From contig NZ_KE384457.1 of NCBI RefSeq assembly GCF_000425805.1, forward strand, positions 62,001 to 126,000: 64,000 bases of DNA. The letters run 5' to 3'. This DNA comes from Pseudomonas vranovensis DSM 16006 (GTDB taxonomy: Bacteria > Pseudomonadota > Gammaproteobacteria > Pseudomonadales > Pseudomonadaceae). The notes under the pieces are model-generated. The model searched no databases and was not told the origin of the DNA. It was given only the letters and a program-made list of their open reading frames with translations. The position numbers and the translations under genes were made by a program. Of the stretch, positions 1-7,814 are shown piece after piece. The first letter of the stretch is position 1, and each line of letters begins with the position of its first letter.

Positions 1-1070
1 AGCCGCTCGCGCCATTGCGGGTGCGGGGCGAGAAAGCCCGGTCGACGCGCCAGGCGCTGCGACAGACGTTGCAGTAGCCGTTGCAGCAGGTTATCGGGCC
101 ATTGCTCGCGCATCACCAGCAACAGGCTGAGCCACAAGGCCAGGGCCAGGGGCCAGCTGTACAGCGCCTGGGCGGTACGTGCCTGGGTGGGCTGCTGGGC
201 CACAGGCTCCAGGCGGTCCAGGGCATTGTCGATGGCCTGCAGTTCTTCACCGTCACGGGCACGGAAGTAGGTGCCACCGGTTTGTTCGGCGATTTCGCGC
301 AGGGAGGCTTCGTCCAGGTCGAGGCTTGGGTTGATACCGAGCAGGCCCCCCGTGCCGGACGCTTCCGGGTCGGCGCCGATGCCGATGGTGTAGATGCGGA
401 CGTTCTCCTGGGCGGCCAGGCGCGCGGCGGTCAGCGGGTGTATCTGCCCGCCGTTGTTGGCGCCATCGGTCACCAGCACCAGCACGCGGCTCTGGGCCGG
501 GCGTTGGCGCAGGCGCTTGAGGGCAAGGCCAATGGCATCGCCGATGGCCGTGTTTTTCCCGGCGATGCCGATTTGCGCTTCATCGAGGAAGGTGCGCACG
601 GTGTGGCGGTCGAACGTCAGCGGGGCCTGCAGGTAAGCCTGGCTGCCGAACAGGATCAGGCCCACGCGGTCACCCTGGCGCTCTTCAAGAAAATCGCCGA
701 GCAAGGCCTTGACCAGGCTCAGGCGGCTGACTTCGTCGCCCTGCCAGTGCATGTCGGGAAAGTCCATCGAACCGGAGACATCCACCGCCACCAGCAGGTC
801 GCGACCGCTGGCGGCCACCGGCAAGGGCTCGCCCAGCCACTGTGGGCGGGCGGCGGCGAACAGCAGCAACAGCCAGACCAGCACGAAGGGAGCCTGCTGG
901 CGCCAGGTTGGCAGGTTCAGGCGCGCCCGGCGCCCGGCCAGGCCTTCGAGTTCGTCGAGAAAGCTGATTTTGAGTACCGGCTCGCCACTGTCGGCGGCAG
1001 GCAGCAGCAGGCGCGCGAGCCAAGGCAGCGGGAACAGCGCGAAGATCCACGGCCAGGCCAATTCAAACAT
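1..1070 (-). CDS. VWA-domain membrane protein (BatA/BatB-like), 3' end cut by window edge
   Basis: Open frame from an ATG at 1070 to the left edge (356 codons, no stop seen). A hydrophobic N-terminus and a second membrane segment near residues 60-73 precede a von Willebrand A domain. The MIDAS motif DVSGS is at residues 97-101, with the expected later Thr and the TDGANNGG strand. A hydrophobic segment follows the domain. The start overlaps the stop of the upstream DUF4381 gene by 8 bases, so the two are translationally coupled. VWA proteins next to MoxR and DUF58 are thought to work as metal-dependent adhesion modules recruited by MoxR ATPases, usually in envelope or stress functions; the client is unknown. 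The usual length of about 330-360 residues suggests only a few codons are missing. Confidence 0.9.
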   Translation of the reverse strand, partial: MFELAWPWIFALFPLPWLARLLLPAADSGEPVLKISFLDELEGLAGRRARLNLPTWRQQAPFVLVWLLLLFAAARPQWLGEPLPVAASGRDLLVAVDVSGSMDFPDMHWQGDEVSRLSLVKALLGDFLEERQGDRVGLILFGSQAYLQAPLTFDRHTVRTFLDEAQIGIAGKNTAIGDAIGLALKRLRQRPAQSRVLVLVTDGANNGGQIHPLTAARLAAQENVRIYTIGIGADPEASGTGGLLGINPSLDLDEASLREIAEQTGGTYFRARDGEELQAIDNALDRLEPVAQQPTQARTAQALYSWPLALALWLSLLLVMREQWPDNLLQRLLQRLSQRLARRPGFLAPHPQWRER

Positions 1071-1557
1071 GTTTGCGGATCCATGTTTCGACCGCTTGGT
1101 TGAGCCCGGCAATGGCCTTGTCGTCGAGCTTGCACTCGGGCTTGTAGGCGCCTTCTACCAGCACCATCCAGCGGGTCAGGCCGGCGGCCGGGCAGCGGTT
1201 GTCGAGAAAGGCCAGCCACTGACGACCGTTGAGGGTATGGCTGTGGCTTCCGGGGTAATGGTTGCGGCACAGGCGCTTGAGCAGGGCGTTGATCTGCTGC
1301 AGCCAGGCGCCGGCCGGTTCGCCGTCGTAGGGTTTGGGCAGGCGGGCAAGCTCGGCCAGGGCTTCGACGCGGATCGGGTCCAGTGGCAGTTCGGCGCGCA
1401 CGATGGGTTTTTTGCCCAGGCGCCAGTGGCGAAAGCGCCACAGGCCCCAGGCCAGCAGCGGCAGCAACGCCAGCAACAGCCACCATCCCGGCGCCAAGGG
1501 CCACCAGCCAACAGGAGGTGGGGCGATCAGCGGTTGCAGTTGCTCCAGTGAGTTCAC
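1063..1557 (-). CDS. DUF4381 domain protein
   Basis: A 164-residue protein with one strong membrane helix (about residues 20-42, rich in Trp and Leu) and a soluble C-terminal part, typical of DUF4381. The family is nearly always found between a DUF58 protein and a VWA protein in MoxR operons, as here. It overlaps the DUF58 gene upstream by 4 bases (ATGA) and the VWA gene downstream by 8. Its biochemical role is not established; a membrane-anchored adaptor in a MoxR-VWA complex is an inference from context. Confidence 0.9.
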   Translation of the reverse strand: MNSLEQLQPLIAPPPVGWWPLAPGWWLLLALLPLLAWGLWRFRHWRLGKKPIVRAELPLDPIRVEALAELARLPKPYDGEPAGAWLQQINALLKRLCRNHYPGSHSHTLNGRQWLAFLDNRCPAAGLTRWMVLVEGAYKPECKLDDKAIAGLNQAVETWIRKHV

Positions 1558-2498
1558 TGGGCTTTCCCCGGTCGTTGCGCGTTCAAATATTCGCGCAGTT
1601 GTTCGATCATTTCGCTTTGAGTGCTCAAGGGCATCAGCACCACCCGCAGTTTTTGCGCCAGCAGTTCCCAGCGCTCGATGCGTGCGTCGCTCTGTTGACG
1701 GTAGCTCTTGCGCAAGGTGGGGTCGAGGGTGTCGAGCTCAAGCTGGGCGCCGTGCTGGGCAAAACGCAGCAGGCCGGCAGCAGGCAGCGCGTGGTCCAGA
1801 GGGTCGGACAGCGGCAGGAGGAGCAGGTCGCAGTGACGGGCCAGCAGGCTCAATTGTTGCTCCACGGTCGGGCTTAGGGCGCGTTCGTCGCAGATGATGA
1901 TTGCCAGGCTTCCCGGGCGCAGCACCTCGCGGGCGCGGCGCAGGGCAAGGCCCAGGCTGTCGGCCTGGGGCTGGGCCTCGGTGTGCAGCGACTGGTTGAC
2001 CCGGGCCAGGCGGTTGAGCAGTTGCAGCAGGCTCTGCTTGCTGCGCCGGGGCTTGATTTCATAGTGCTCGTTGTCGCCGAACACCAGGCCGCCAATACGG
2101 TCGTTGTGGCCCAGGGCGGCCCAGCCGATCAGGGCAGCGGCCTGTGCGGCAAGCACCGACTTGAACATCAACCCCGAACCGAAGAACAGGCGCTGGCTCT
2201 GCTCCACCAGAATGAAAATCGGCCGCTCGCGTTCTTCGTGAAACAGCTTGGTGTGTGGCTCCTGGGTGCGTGCAGTCACCCGCCAGTCGATGTTGCGCAC
2301 ATCGTCGCCGGCCTGGTAGACCCGGACCTGGTCGAAATCGACCCCGCGGCCACGCAATTTGGAGTGGTGCAGGCCCACCAGCGGGCTGCGCTGGCCGGGC
2401 CGGGAGAACAACTGCACTTCGCGTACGCGATGACGCATATCGATCAGCTCGGCGAGGCTGATACGGATTCCGGGCGCGGCCAGCAGGCGATCGGGCAT
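1554..2498 (-). CDS. DUF58 domain protein
   Basis: A 314-residue soluble protein carrying the DUF58 hallmark YQAGDDVRNIDWRVTART around residues 60-80, followed by a VWA-like fold. It lies 4 bases after moxR and overlaps the DUF4381 gene, so it belongs to one operon. DUF58 proteins accompany MoxR AAA+ ATPases across bacteria; some have been linked to stress tolerance or to maturation of metalloproteins, but no reaction is known. Nothing is broken or unusual in the frame. Confidence 0.93.
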   Translation of the reverse strand: MPDRLLAAPGIRISLAELIDMRHRVREVQLFSRPGQRSPLVGLHHSKLRGRGVDFDQVRVYQAGDDVRNIDWRVTARTQEPHTKLFHEERERPIFILVEQSQRLFFGSGLMFKSVLAAQAAALIGWAALGHNDRIGGLVFGDNEHYEIKPRRSKQSLLQLLNRLARVNQSLHTEAQPQADSLGLALRRAREVLRPGSLAIIICDERALSPTVEQQLSLLARHCDLLLLPLSDPLDHALPAAGLLRFAQHGAQLELDTLDPTLRKSYRQQSDARIERWELLAQKLRVVLMPLSTQSEMIEQLREYLNAQRPGKAQ

Positions 2499-2502
2499 GG
2501 GC

Positions 2503-3462
<960 letters not shown>

Positions 3463-3589
3463 CGTTGACGATTCCTGGAAATAAGCCAGGGCGTACCGCG
3501 TGAAAGCGCCCGGGCGGGGGCTGATACTTTAATGCATCCGGGGGGCTGGGGACTAATGGCGTCGCGTAAATTTGTGCAGTTGGAAAAGC

Positions 3590-3635
3590 ATCGCGGGGCA
3601 AGCCCGCTCCTACAGGAGCGGGCTTGCCCCGCGAT
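3590..3635. repeat. REP palindrome (22-nt arms)
   Basis: A perfect inverted repeat with arms at 3590-3611 and 3614-3635 separated by two bases, built on GCGGGGCAAGCCCGCTCCTA. This is the well-known REP type of P. putida-group genomes. It sits between the stop of the symporter gene (3644) and the moxR start (3462) and may also act as a transcription-blocking hairpin for the symporter. Confidence 0.9.
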
Positions 3636-3643
3636 CACGTCAC

Positions 3644-4972
3644 TCAGTTCTTGAACTTGGAGTGCTTGTAGCCCTGGTCACACAAGGCAAACACCACCAC
3701 CAGCACCGCAGCGACCGCCAGGATCACCACCACGCCATCGGTGGAGTGGGTCGCGGAGCTGGCCACCAGAGCCAGGCCACCCAGCGGCGCCAGGCCACCG
3801 GCTACAGCGGTGCCGATTTCACGCCCGGTACCGAAGCCCGAGGAGCGGGTCTGGGTCGGGAACTGGCGGCTGAGGAACGAGCCTTGTGGCGCAAACATCA
3901 TTGGTGCCAGCAGGCCGGTACCGATGGCGATGGCCAGGTAGATCATCATCGGCTCGCCGGTGTTGAGCAGGGCCAGGAACGGGTAAGCGAACAGCACCGA
4001 GAAGATGCCGCCCAGGATCAGCACGTTCTTGCTGCTCCAGCGGTCGCACAGCCAGCCGAAGAACGGCACGGCAAAGATCGCCACCAGGCTGGCAATGGTC
4101 ACCGACAGCGAGGTGACATGGGCTTCGACGCCTTTGAACTGCGTCAGGTAGGCCAGGGAGAAGGTCTTGAAAATGTAGCTCAGGGCGTTGTAGCCGATAG
4201 CCACGAAGAACACCACGGCCAGGCCCTTGAGGTCATTCTTGAACAGCAGCTTGAGCGGCGAGACCTGATCTTTTTTCGGGGCCTTGTCCAGTTCCTTGAA
4301 GTCCGGGGTTTCCGGAATGCTGCGGCGTACCCACAGGCCTACACCCACCAGCACGATGCTGCAGATGAACGGAATACGCCAGCCGCCGGCCAACAGGAAG
4401 TCGTTGCCGTTCATGGTCAGCAGGTAGATGGTCAGCGACGACAGCAGCAGGCCCAGGTTCAGGCCCAGCGCCGGCCAGGCGCCCTGGCTGCCGCGCTTGC
4501 CTTCGCTGGCGTGTTCGTAGGAGGTGACCGCCGCGCCCGCAAGCTCGGCACCGGCACCCAGGCCCTGGATGATGCGCACGAAGACCAGGATGATCGGCGC
4601 CCAGATGCCAATCGTGGCATAGCTGGGGATCAGGCCGATCAGGGTGGTACACACACCCATCAGGCAAAAGGTGATGACCAGTACCTGTTTGCGGCCGAAA
4701 CGGTCGCCCAGGTAGCCGAACAGGACGCCGCCGAACGGCCGGGCGATAAAGCCGATGGCGAAGGTGGAGAAGGCCAGCAGCGAGGCCACGGCCGGGTTGC
4801 TGGCGTCGAAGAAGATCTTCGAGAACACGATCGCCGCCATGGTGGCGTAGAGGTAAAAGTCATACCACTCCAGCATCGAGCCGAAGATGGTGGCCGCCGC
4901 GACTTTGCGCAGGCGCTTCTTTTTCTGTTCCGGAGTTTCTGTCGCGGCCGCAGCCGCCTCATGTACCGACAT
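3644..4972 (-). CDS. MFS transporter, metabolite:H+ symporter family
   Basis: A 442-residue inner-membrane protein with 12 predicted helices and the MHS signature (TIFGSMLEWYDFYLYATMAA near residue 30). The loop 2-3 motif GYLGDRFGRK and the RIIQGLGAGAELAGA segment are also present. Relatives carry 2-oxoglutarate, shikimate, citrate, proline/betaine or dicarboxylates. It lies 45 bases after lhgO in the same direction, so the cargo may be 2-hydroxyglutarate, 2-oxoglutarate or a related acid; that is inference. An AAGGA site 8 bases before the ATG at 4972 supports the start. A REP palindrome follows the stop. Confidence 0.93.
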   Translation of the reverse strand: MSVHEAAAAATETPEQKKKRLRKVAAATIFGSMLEWYDFYLYATMAAIVFSKIFFDASNPAVASLLAFSTFAIGFIARPFGGVLFGYLGDRFGRKQVLVITFCLMGVCTTLIGLIPSYATIGIWAPIILVFVRIIQGLGAGAELAGAAVTSYEHASEGKRGSQGAWPALGLNLGLLLSSLTIYLLTMNGNDFLLAGGWRIPFICSIVLVGVGLWVRRSIPETPDFKELDKAPKKDQVSPLKLLFKNDLKGLAVVFFVAIGYNALSYIFKTFSLAYLTQFKGVEAHVTSLSVTIASLVAIFAVPFFGWLCDRWSSKNVLILGGIFSVLFAYPFLALLNTGEPMMIYLAIAIGTGLLAPMMFAPQGSFLSRQFPTQTRSSGFGTGREIGTAVAGGLAPLGGLALVASSATHSTDGVVVILAVAAVLVVVFALCDQGYKHSKFKN

Positions 4973-5017
4973 GGGAGGTTTCCTTTTTGTCTTTGTAGTT
5001 ATGTGTGCAGCAGGGTT

Positions 5018-6211
5018 TCAGCGAGGTTTGAGTATCTTGTCGGCGATCATCTGGCCGATCGGGATGGCCGAGGTGGCGGCCGGTGACGGCGCGTTGCAGA
5101 CGTGAACCATGCGTGGCGTCTCGGCGAACAGGAAGTCATGCACCAGGGTGCCGTCGCGCATCACTGCCTGGGCACGGATGCCGGCTTCATAGGGCAGCAG
5201 GTCTTCGATGTTCAGTGACGGGCAGTACTTGCGGCACTGCTCCAGGTAGCCGCCCTTGAACAGCGAGTTCTTCATTTCGGTGGTGCCGGAACCCAGGTTG
5301 TTCCAGAGGGTTTTCCAGAAGCCGGGGAAGCGTGCGTACTCGGCGACATCGCACCAGTTCACCGAGAACTTCTTGTAGTTCTCGCGGCCCAGGCCCAGTA
5401 CGGCGTTCGGCCCGACGGTGACGCTGCCGTCGATCATTCGCGTCAGGTGTACACCGAGGAACGGCAGCTCCGGGTCGGGGATCGGGTAGATCAGGTGGTT
5501 GACGATGTCGTTCTTGCTCGCCGGCAGGCGGAAGTATTCACCGCGAAAGGGGATGATCTGGTGATCGATCTTCACCCCGGCCAGCGCGGCCAGGCGATCC
5601 GATTGCAAACCGGCGCACGCCACCAGTTGGCGGGCACGCCAGACCTTGTCGTCACTGCTGATGGTGACGCTATCGTCGTTCTCGACAATTGCCTGCACCG
5701 TGGTCGACAGGTGTACTTCGCCGCCTGCGGCCTGGATCACCCGGGCCATGGCCTGGCAGACCTGCTTGTAGTCGACGATGCCGGTGGCATCGAGGAACAG
5801 TCCGCCCAGGCCGACGATGTTCGGTTCGCGGCGCTGCAGCTCGGTGGCGTCCAGGCGCTCGACCTTTAAGCCGTTTTGCTGCGAACGCTCGTACAGGGCG
5901 TGCATGCGTTGCACTTCCAGCGGCGTGGAGGCCACCAGCAATTTGCCGCAGACGTCGAACTTGATCTGGTGCTCGGTGCAGAAGTCCTTGGTGGCCTGGG
6001 CGCCACGCTTGCACAGGTCGGCCTTGAGGCTGCCCGGGGCATAGTAGATGCCCGCGTGGATCACGCCACTGTTGTGGCCGGTCTGGTGCCGGGCGAGGGT
6101 GTTTTCCTTCTCCAGAATTACCAGTGAGGCGCCAGGCTGGCGTTCGAGCAGCGCCATGGCGGTGGCGAGGCCGACGATGCCGCCGCCGATGATGCAGTAG
6201 TCGTAGATCAT
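5018..6211 (-). CDS. lhgO: L-2-hydroxyglutarate oxidase/dehydrogenase
   Basis: A 397-residue FAD enzyme of the DAO family. The dinucleotide-binding motif GGGIVGLATAMALLE is at residues 8-22 and is followed by an acidic strand end (VILEKE). The family blocks RHQTGHNSGVIHAGIYY and the C-terminal HVCNAPSPAATSA also match LhgO. The enzyme oxidises L-2-hydroxyglutarate to 2-oxoglutarate and passes electrons to the quinone pool. In P. putida lhgO is known beside csiD in glutarate catabolism; no csiD is present here. Instead it sits between a GntR regulator and a symporter. A copy of the candidate operator lies 42-58 bases upstream. Confidence 0.93.
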   Translation of the reverse strand: MIYDYCIIGGGIVGLATAMALLERQPGASLVILEKENTLARHQTGHNSGVIHAGIYYAPGSLKADLCKRGAQATKDFCTEHQIKFDVCGKLLVASTPLEVQRMHALYERSQQNGLKVERLDATELQRREPNIVGLGGLFLDATGIVDYKQVCQAMARVIQAAGGEVHLSTTVQAIVENDDSVTISSDDKVWRARQLVACAGLQSDRLAALAGVKIDHQIIPFRGEYFRLPASKNDIVNHLIYPIPDPELPFLGVHLTRMIDGSVTVGPNAVLGLGRENYKKFSVNWCDVAEYARFPGFWKTLWNNLGSGTTEMKNSLFKGGYLEQCRKYCPSLNIEDLLPYEAGIRAQAVMRDGTLVHDFLFAETPRMVHVCNAPSPAATSAIPIGQMIADKILKPR

Positions 6212-6252
6212 GCAGGTGTCACCTTGGCTTGTTCTTATCAGAGAGTCTGCTT

Positions 6253-6269
6253 ATCAGGTTGTCAGACTA
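6253..6269. promoter_or_regulatory. candidate GntR/FCD operator before lhgO
   Basis: ATCAGGTTGTCAGAC at 6253-6267 is repeated exactly at 7055-7069. The core here is TTGTC-A-GACTA, one base off the palindrome TTGTC-N-GACAA seen at the other copy. It lies in the 116-base gap between the regulator and lhgO. Repetition and symmetry are seen directly; binding by the adjacent regulator is inference. Confidence 0.6.
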
Positions 6270-6327
6270 AGTAGGTCAAACAAAAGGGCGCTGTGCACCA
6301 GCGCCCGCTCTATACGGCAAATATGGG

Positions 6328-7038
6328 TCAATCGATACTGGGCAAATCCAGCTTCAGGCGTTTGGCCGAGGCGCGCAGATGCGCTTCGGCGCAAGCGGCC
6401 GCGGCCTGGCGGTCGCCATCGGCAATGGCCTGGTACAGCGCCTGGTGCTCACGGTTGGCATCGGCCGAGCCCCCTACCGAGTGGACGGCGGAGTTTTCCC
6501 AGGCGGTCCTGCGCGCGGCAGCCAGCTGCCCGCGAAGAAAGTCGTGGAAGGCAATGAAGTAATCGTTCTTGCTGGCTTCGGCGATGGCGCGGTGGAAGGC
6601 GACGTCGGCGGCTGCAGCGGCGGCAAAGTCGCTGCGTTTGTCGAGCATTTCCTGCAGGGCCGTGTTCATGCGCGCCAGGTCCGCGGCATCGCGGCGCTGG
6701 GCGGCAACGGAGGCAGCCTGGGTTTCGATCCACAGGCGCACTTCAAACATCTGCACCAGGTCCGGGCTGCGGCCCTGGGCGGAAGGGAAGCGGAATACCG
6801 TGCCGGTCGGGGTTTGGGAAATGTACGAACCCAGGCCCCGGCGGGCGATCAATACCCCGTCTGCCTTGAGCTGGGCCACCGCCTCGCGCACCACCGAGCG
6901 GCTGACGTTCAGCTGTTCGGCCAGTTGCTGTTCGGTGGGCAGGCGCGATTCGGCCGCCAGGCGCCCGGAATCGATCTCTGCACGGATGGCCCCGACGACG
7001 CGTTCGACCAGCGTATCGGGGCGCTGAAGCTCAAGCAT
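6328..7038 (-). CDS. GntR-family transcriptional regulator (FCD/FadR subfamily)
   Basis: A 236-residue regulator: winged helix-turn-helix in residues 10-80 (SRLPTEQQLAEQLNVSRSVV) and an all-helical FCD effector domain (about 90-225), including the ADVAFHRAIAEASKN block with metal-coordinating Asp/His positions. The frame is open upstream to a TTG at 7071, but ATG 7038 is preferred because it leaves the palindrome at 7061-7071 in the leader rather than in the gene. It is read in the same direction as lhgO and the symporter. Likely a repressor released by a hydroxy-acid or 2-oxo-acid and also autoregulated, given an operator copy before both genes. Confidence 0.9.
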   Translation of the reverse strand: MLELQRPDTLVERVVGAIRAEIDSGRLAAESRLPTEQQLAEQLNVSRSVVREAVAQLKADGVLIARRGLGSYISQTPTGTVFRFPSAQGRSPDLVQMFEVRLWIETQAASVAAQRRDAADLARMNTALQEMLDKRSDFAAAAAADVAFHRAIAEASKNDYFIAFHDFLRGQLAAARRTAWENSAVHSVGGSADANREHQALYQAIADGDRQAAAACAEAHLRASAKRLKLDLPSID

Positions 7039-7054
7039 GGGGTATTGCTCATTG

Positions 7055-7071
7055 ATCAGGTTGTCAGACAA
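7055..7071. promoter_or_regulatory. candidate GntR/FCD operator before the regulator gene
   Basis: Contains the perfect 11-base palindrome TTGTC-A-GACAA (7061-7071), preceded by the ATCAGG that is also found in the copy before lhgO. It lies 23-33 bases upstream of the chosen ATG (7038), a position expected for autorepression. Binding is inferred. Confidence 0.6.
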
Positions 7072-7112
7072 TGCCTATGGCACGGTTTCTTGTCAAGAAA
7101 CCGCAGCGTCGT

Positions 7113-7466
7113 CTACAGCTCGCTGATGTAGGTGCCGGTGCCCTGGAGGATGTTCTGCAGGGTCTCTTCGACCTCGGCCAGGTCGGTGCCATCGCTGCTC
7201 AGGGTGATCTCGAGATGATCATCGCCGTTGAACACATCGGCATCGCCCGGTGCCACTTCGATCAGCAGGCGGGTGGCACTCAGGGTGACCTTGAGGCCAT
7301 CGACGGTGCTGGGCTCGTCATCCAGGGTGATGTCCACCGTGTCTTCGTCCGGGTAGCGGGTCATGAGGAACATCTGGCCCTTGTCGCTGTGGCAGCACAG
7401 GGTGGCCATGTTGTCTTCTTCATCATCGCAAGGGGTGGCGAAGAGCAGGGCGGTGGTCAGTTGCAT
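7113..7466 (-). CDS. conserved acidic protein of unknown function
   Basis: A 117-residue protein I do not recognise. It is strongly acidic (many Asp/Glu, with a DDEEDN stretch at residues 14-19 and ITLDDEPSTVDGL near 46-58). It alternates short hydrophobic strands with acidic turns, suggesting a small beta-rich soluble domain. An internal ATG at residue 20 (7409) could be the true start. It is transcribed away from the glutamate dehydrogenase gene and lies 42 bases upstream of the divergent end of the GntR-lhgO block. Codon use matches the neighbours. No function is claimed. Confidence 0.7.
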   Translation of the reverse strand: MQLTTALLFATPCDDEEDNMATLCCHSDKGQMFLMTRYPDEDTVDITLDDEPSTVDGLKVTLSATRLLIEVAPGDADVFNGDDHLEITLSSDGTDLAEVEETLQNILQGTGTYISEL

Positions 7467-7814
7467 GGGCAGCTCGATAAATAAGTTGAAACACGATTCT
7501 GCCAGTCTTCGGCCCCCGGATAAACGTGGTGTTGCACCTCAATGTCCGAATATGTCGCAGCACCGCAAGCAGGGGCGGGCGGGCACTCGTTAAGCTGCGC
7601 TGTCGATGGACACCCGTAAAGACACAGCCCCTCTGGCGCAGTCGTCTTTGCAGATGCCCATCCGTGGAAGGGGGAATGTGACCCATGAGTCGCGTTTTGC
7701 ACCTGTTCTTCCGGTTTTACCGTCCTTCGGCTACGGGTTGGCTATCGTTGATCCGTATACGGCGGACGCGCACGACGCTTCACTCCATAACAAAGCCCAA
7801 GCGGAGTACCACAG
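7467..7814. other. intergenic region between unknown gene and glutamate dehydrogenase
   Basis: 348 bases between divergent starts, so it must hold promoters for both genes. The left part (7480-7560) is less GC-rich than the flanks. A 10-base palindrome CCGTATACGG occurs at 7753-7762. A GCGGAG purine stretch about 10 bases before the ATG at 7815 is the likely ribosome-binding site. I see no convincing gene, RNA fold or recognisable operator. Confidence 0.5.

Noticed and set aside
3572..5086. A 504-codon plus-strand frame over the symporter gene
   Set aside because: Opposite to an intact 12-helix transporter, and it begins in the REP palindrome.
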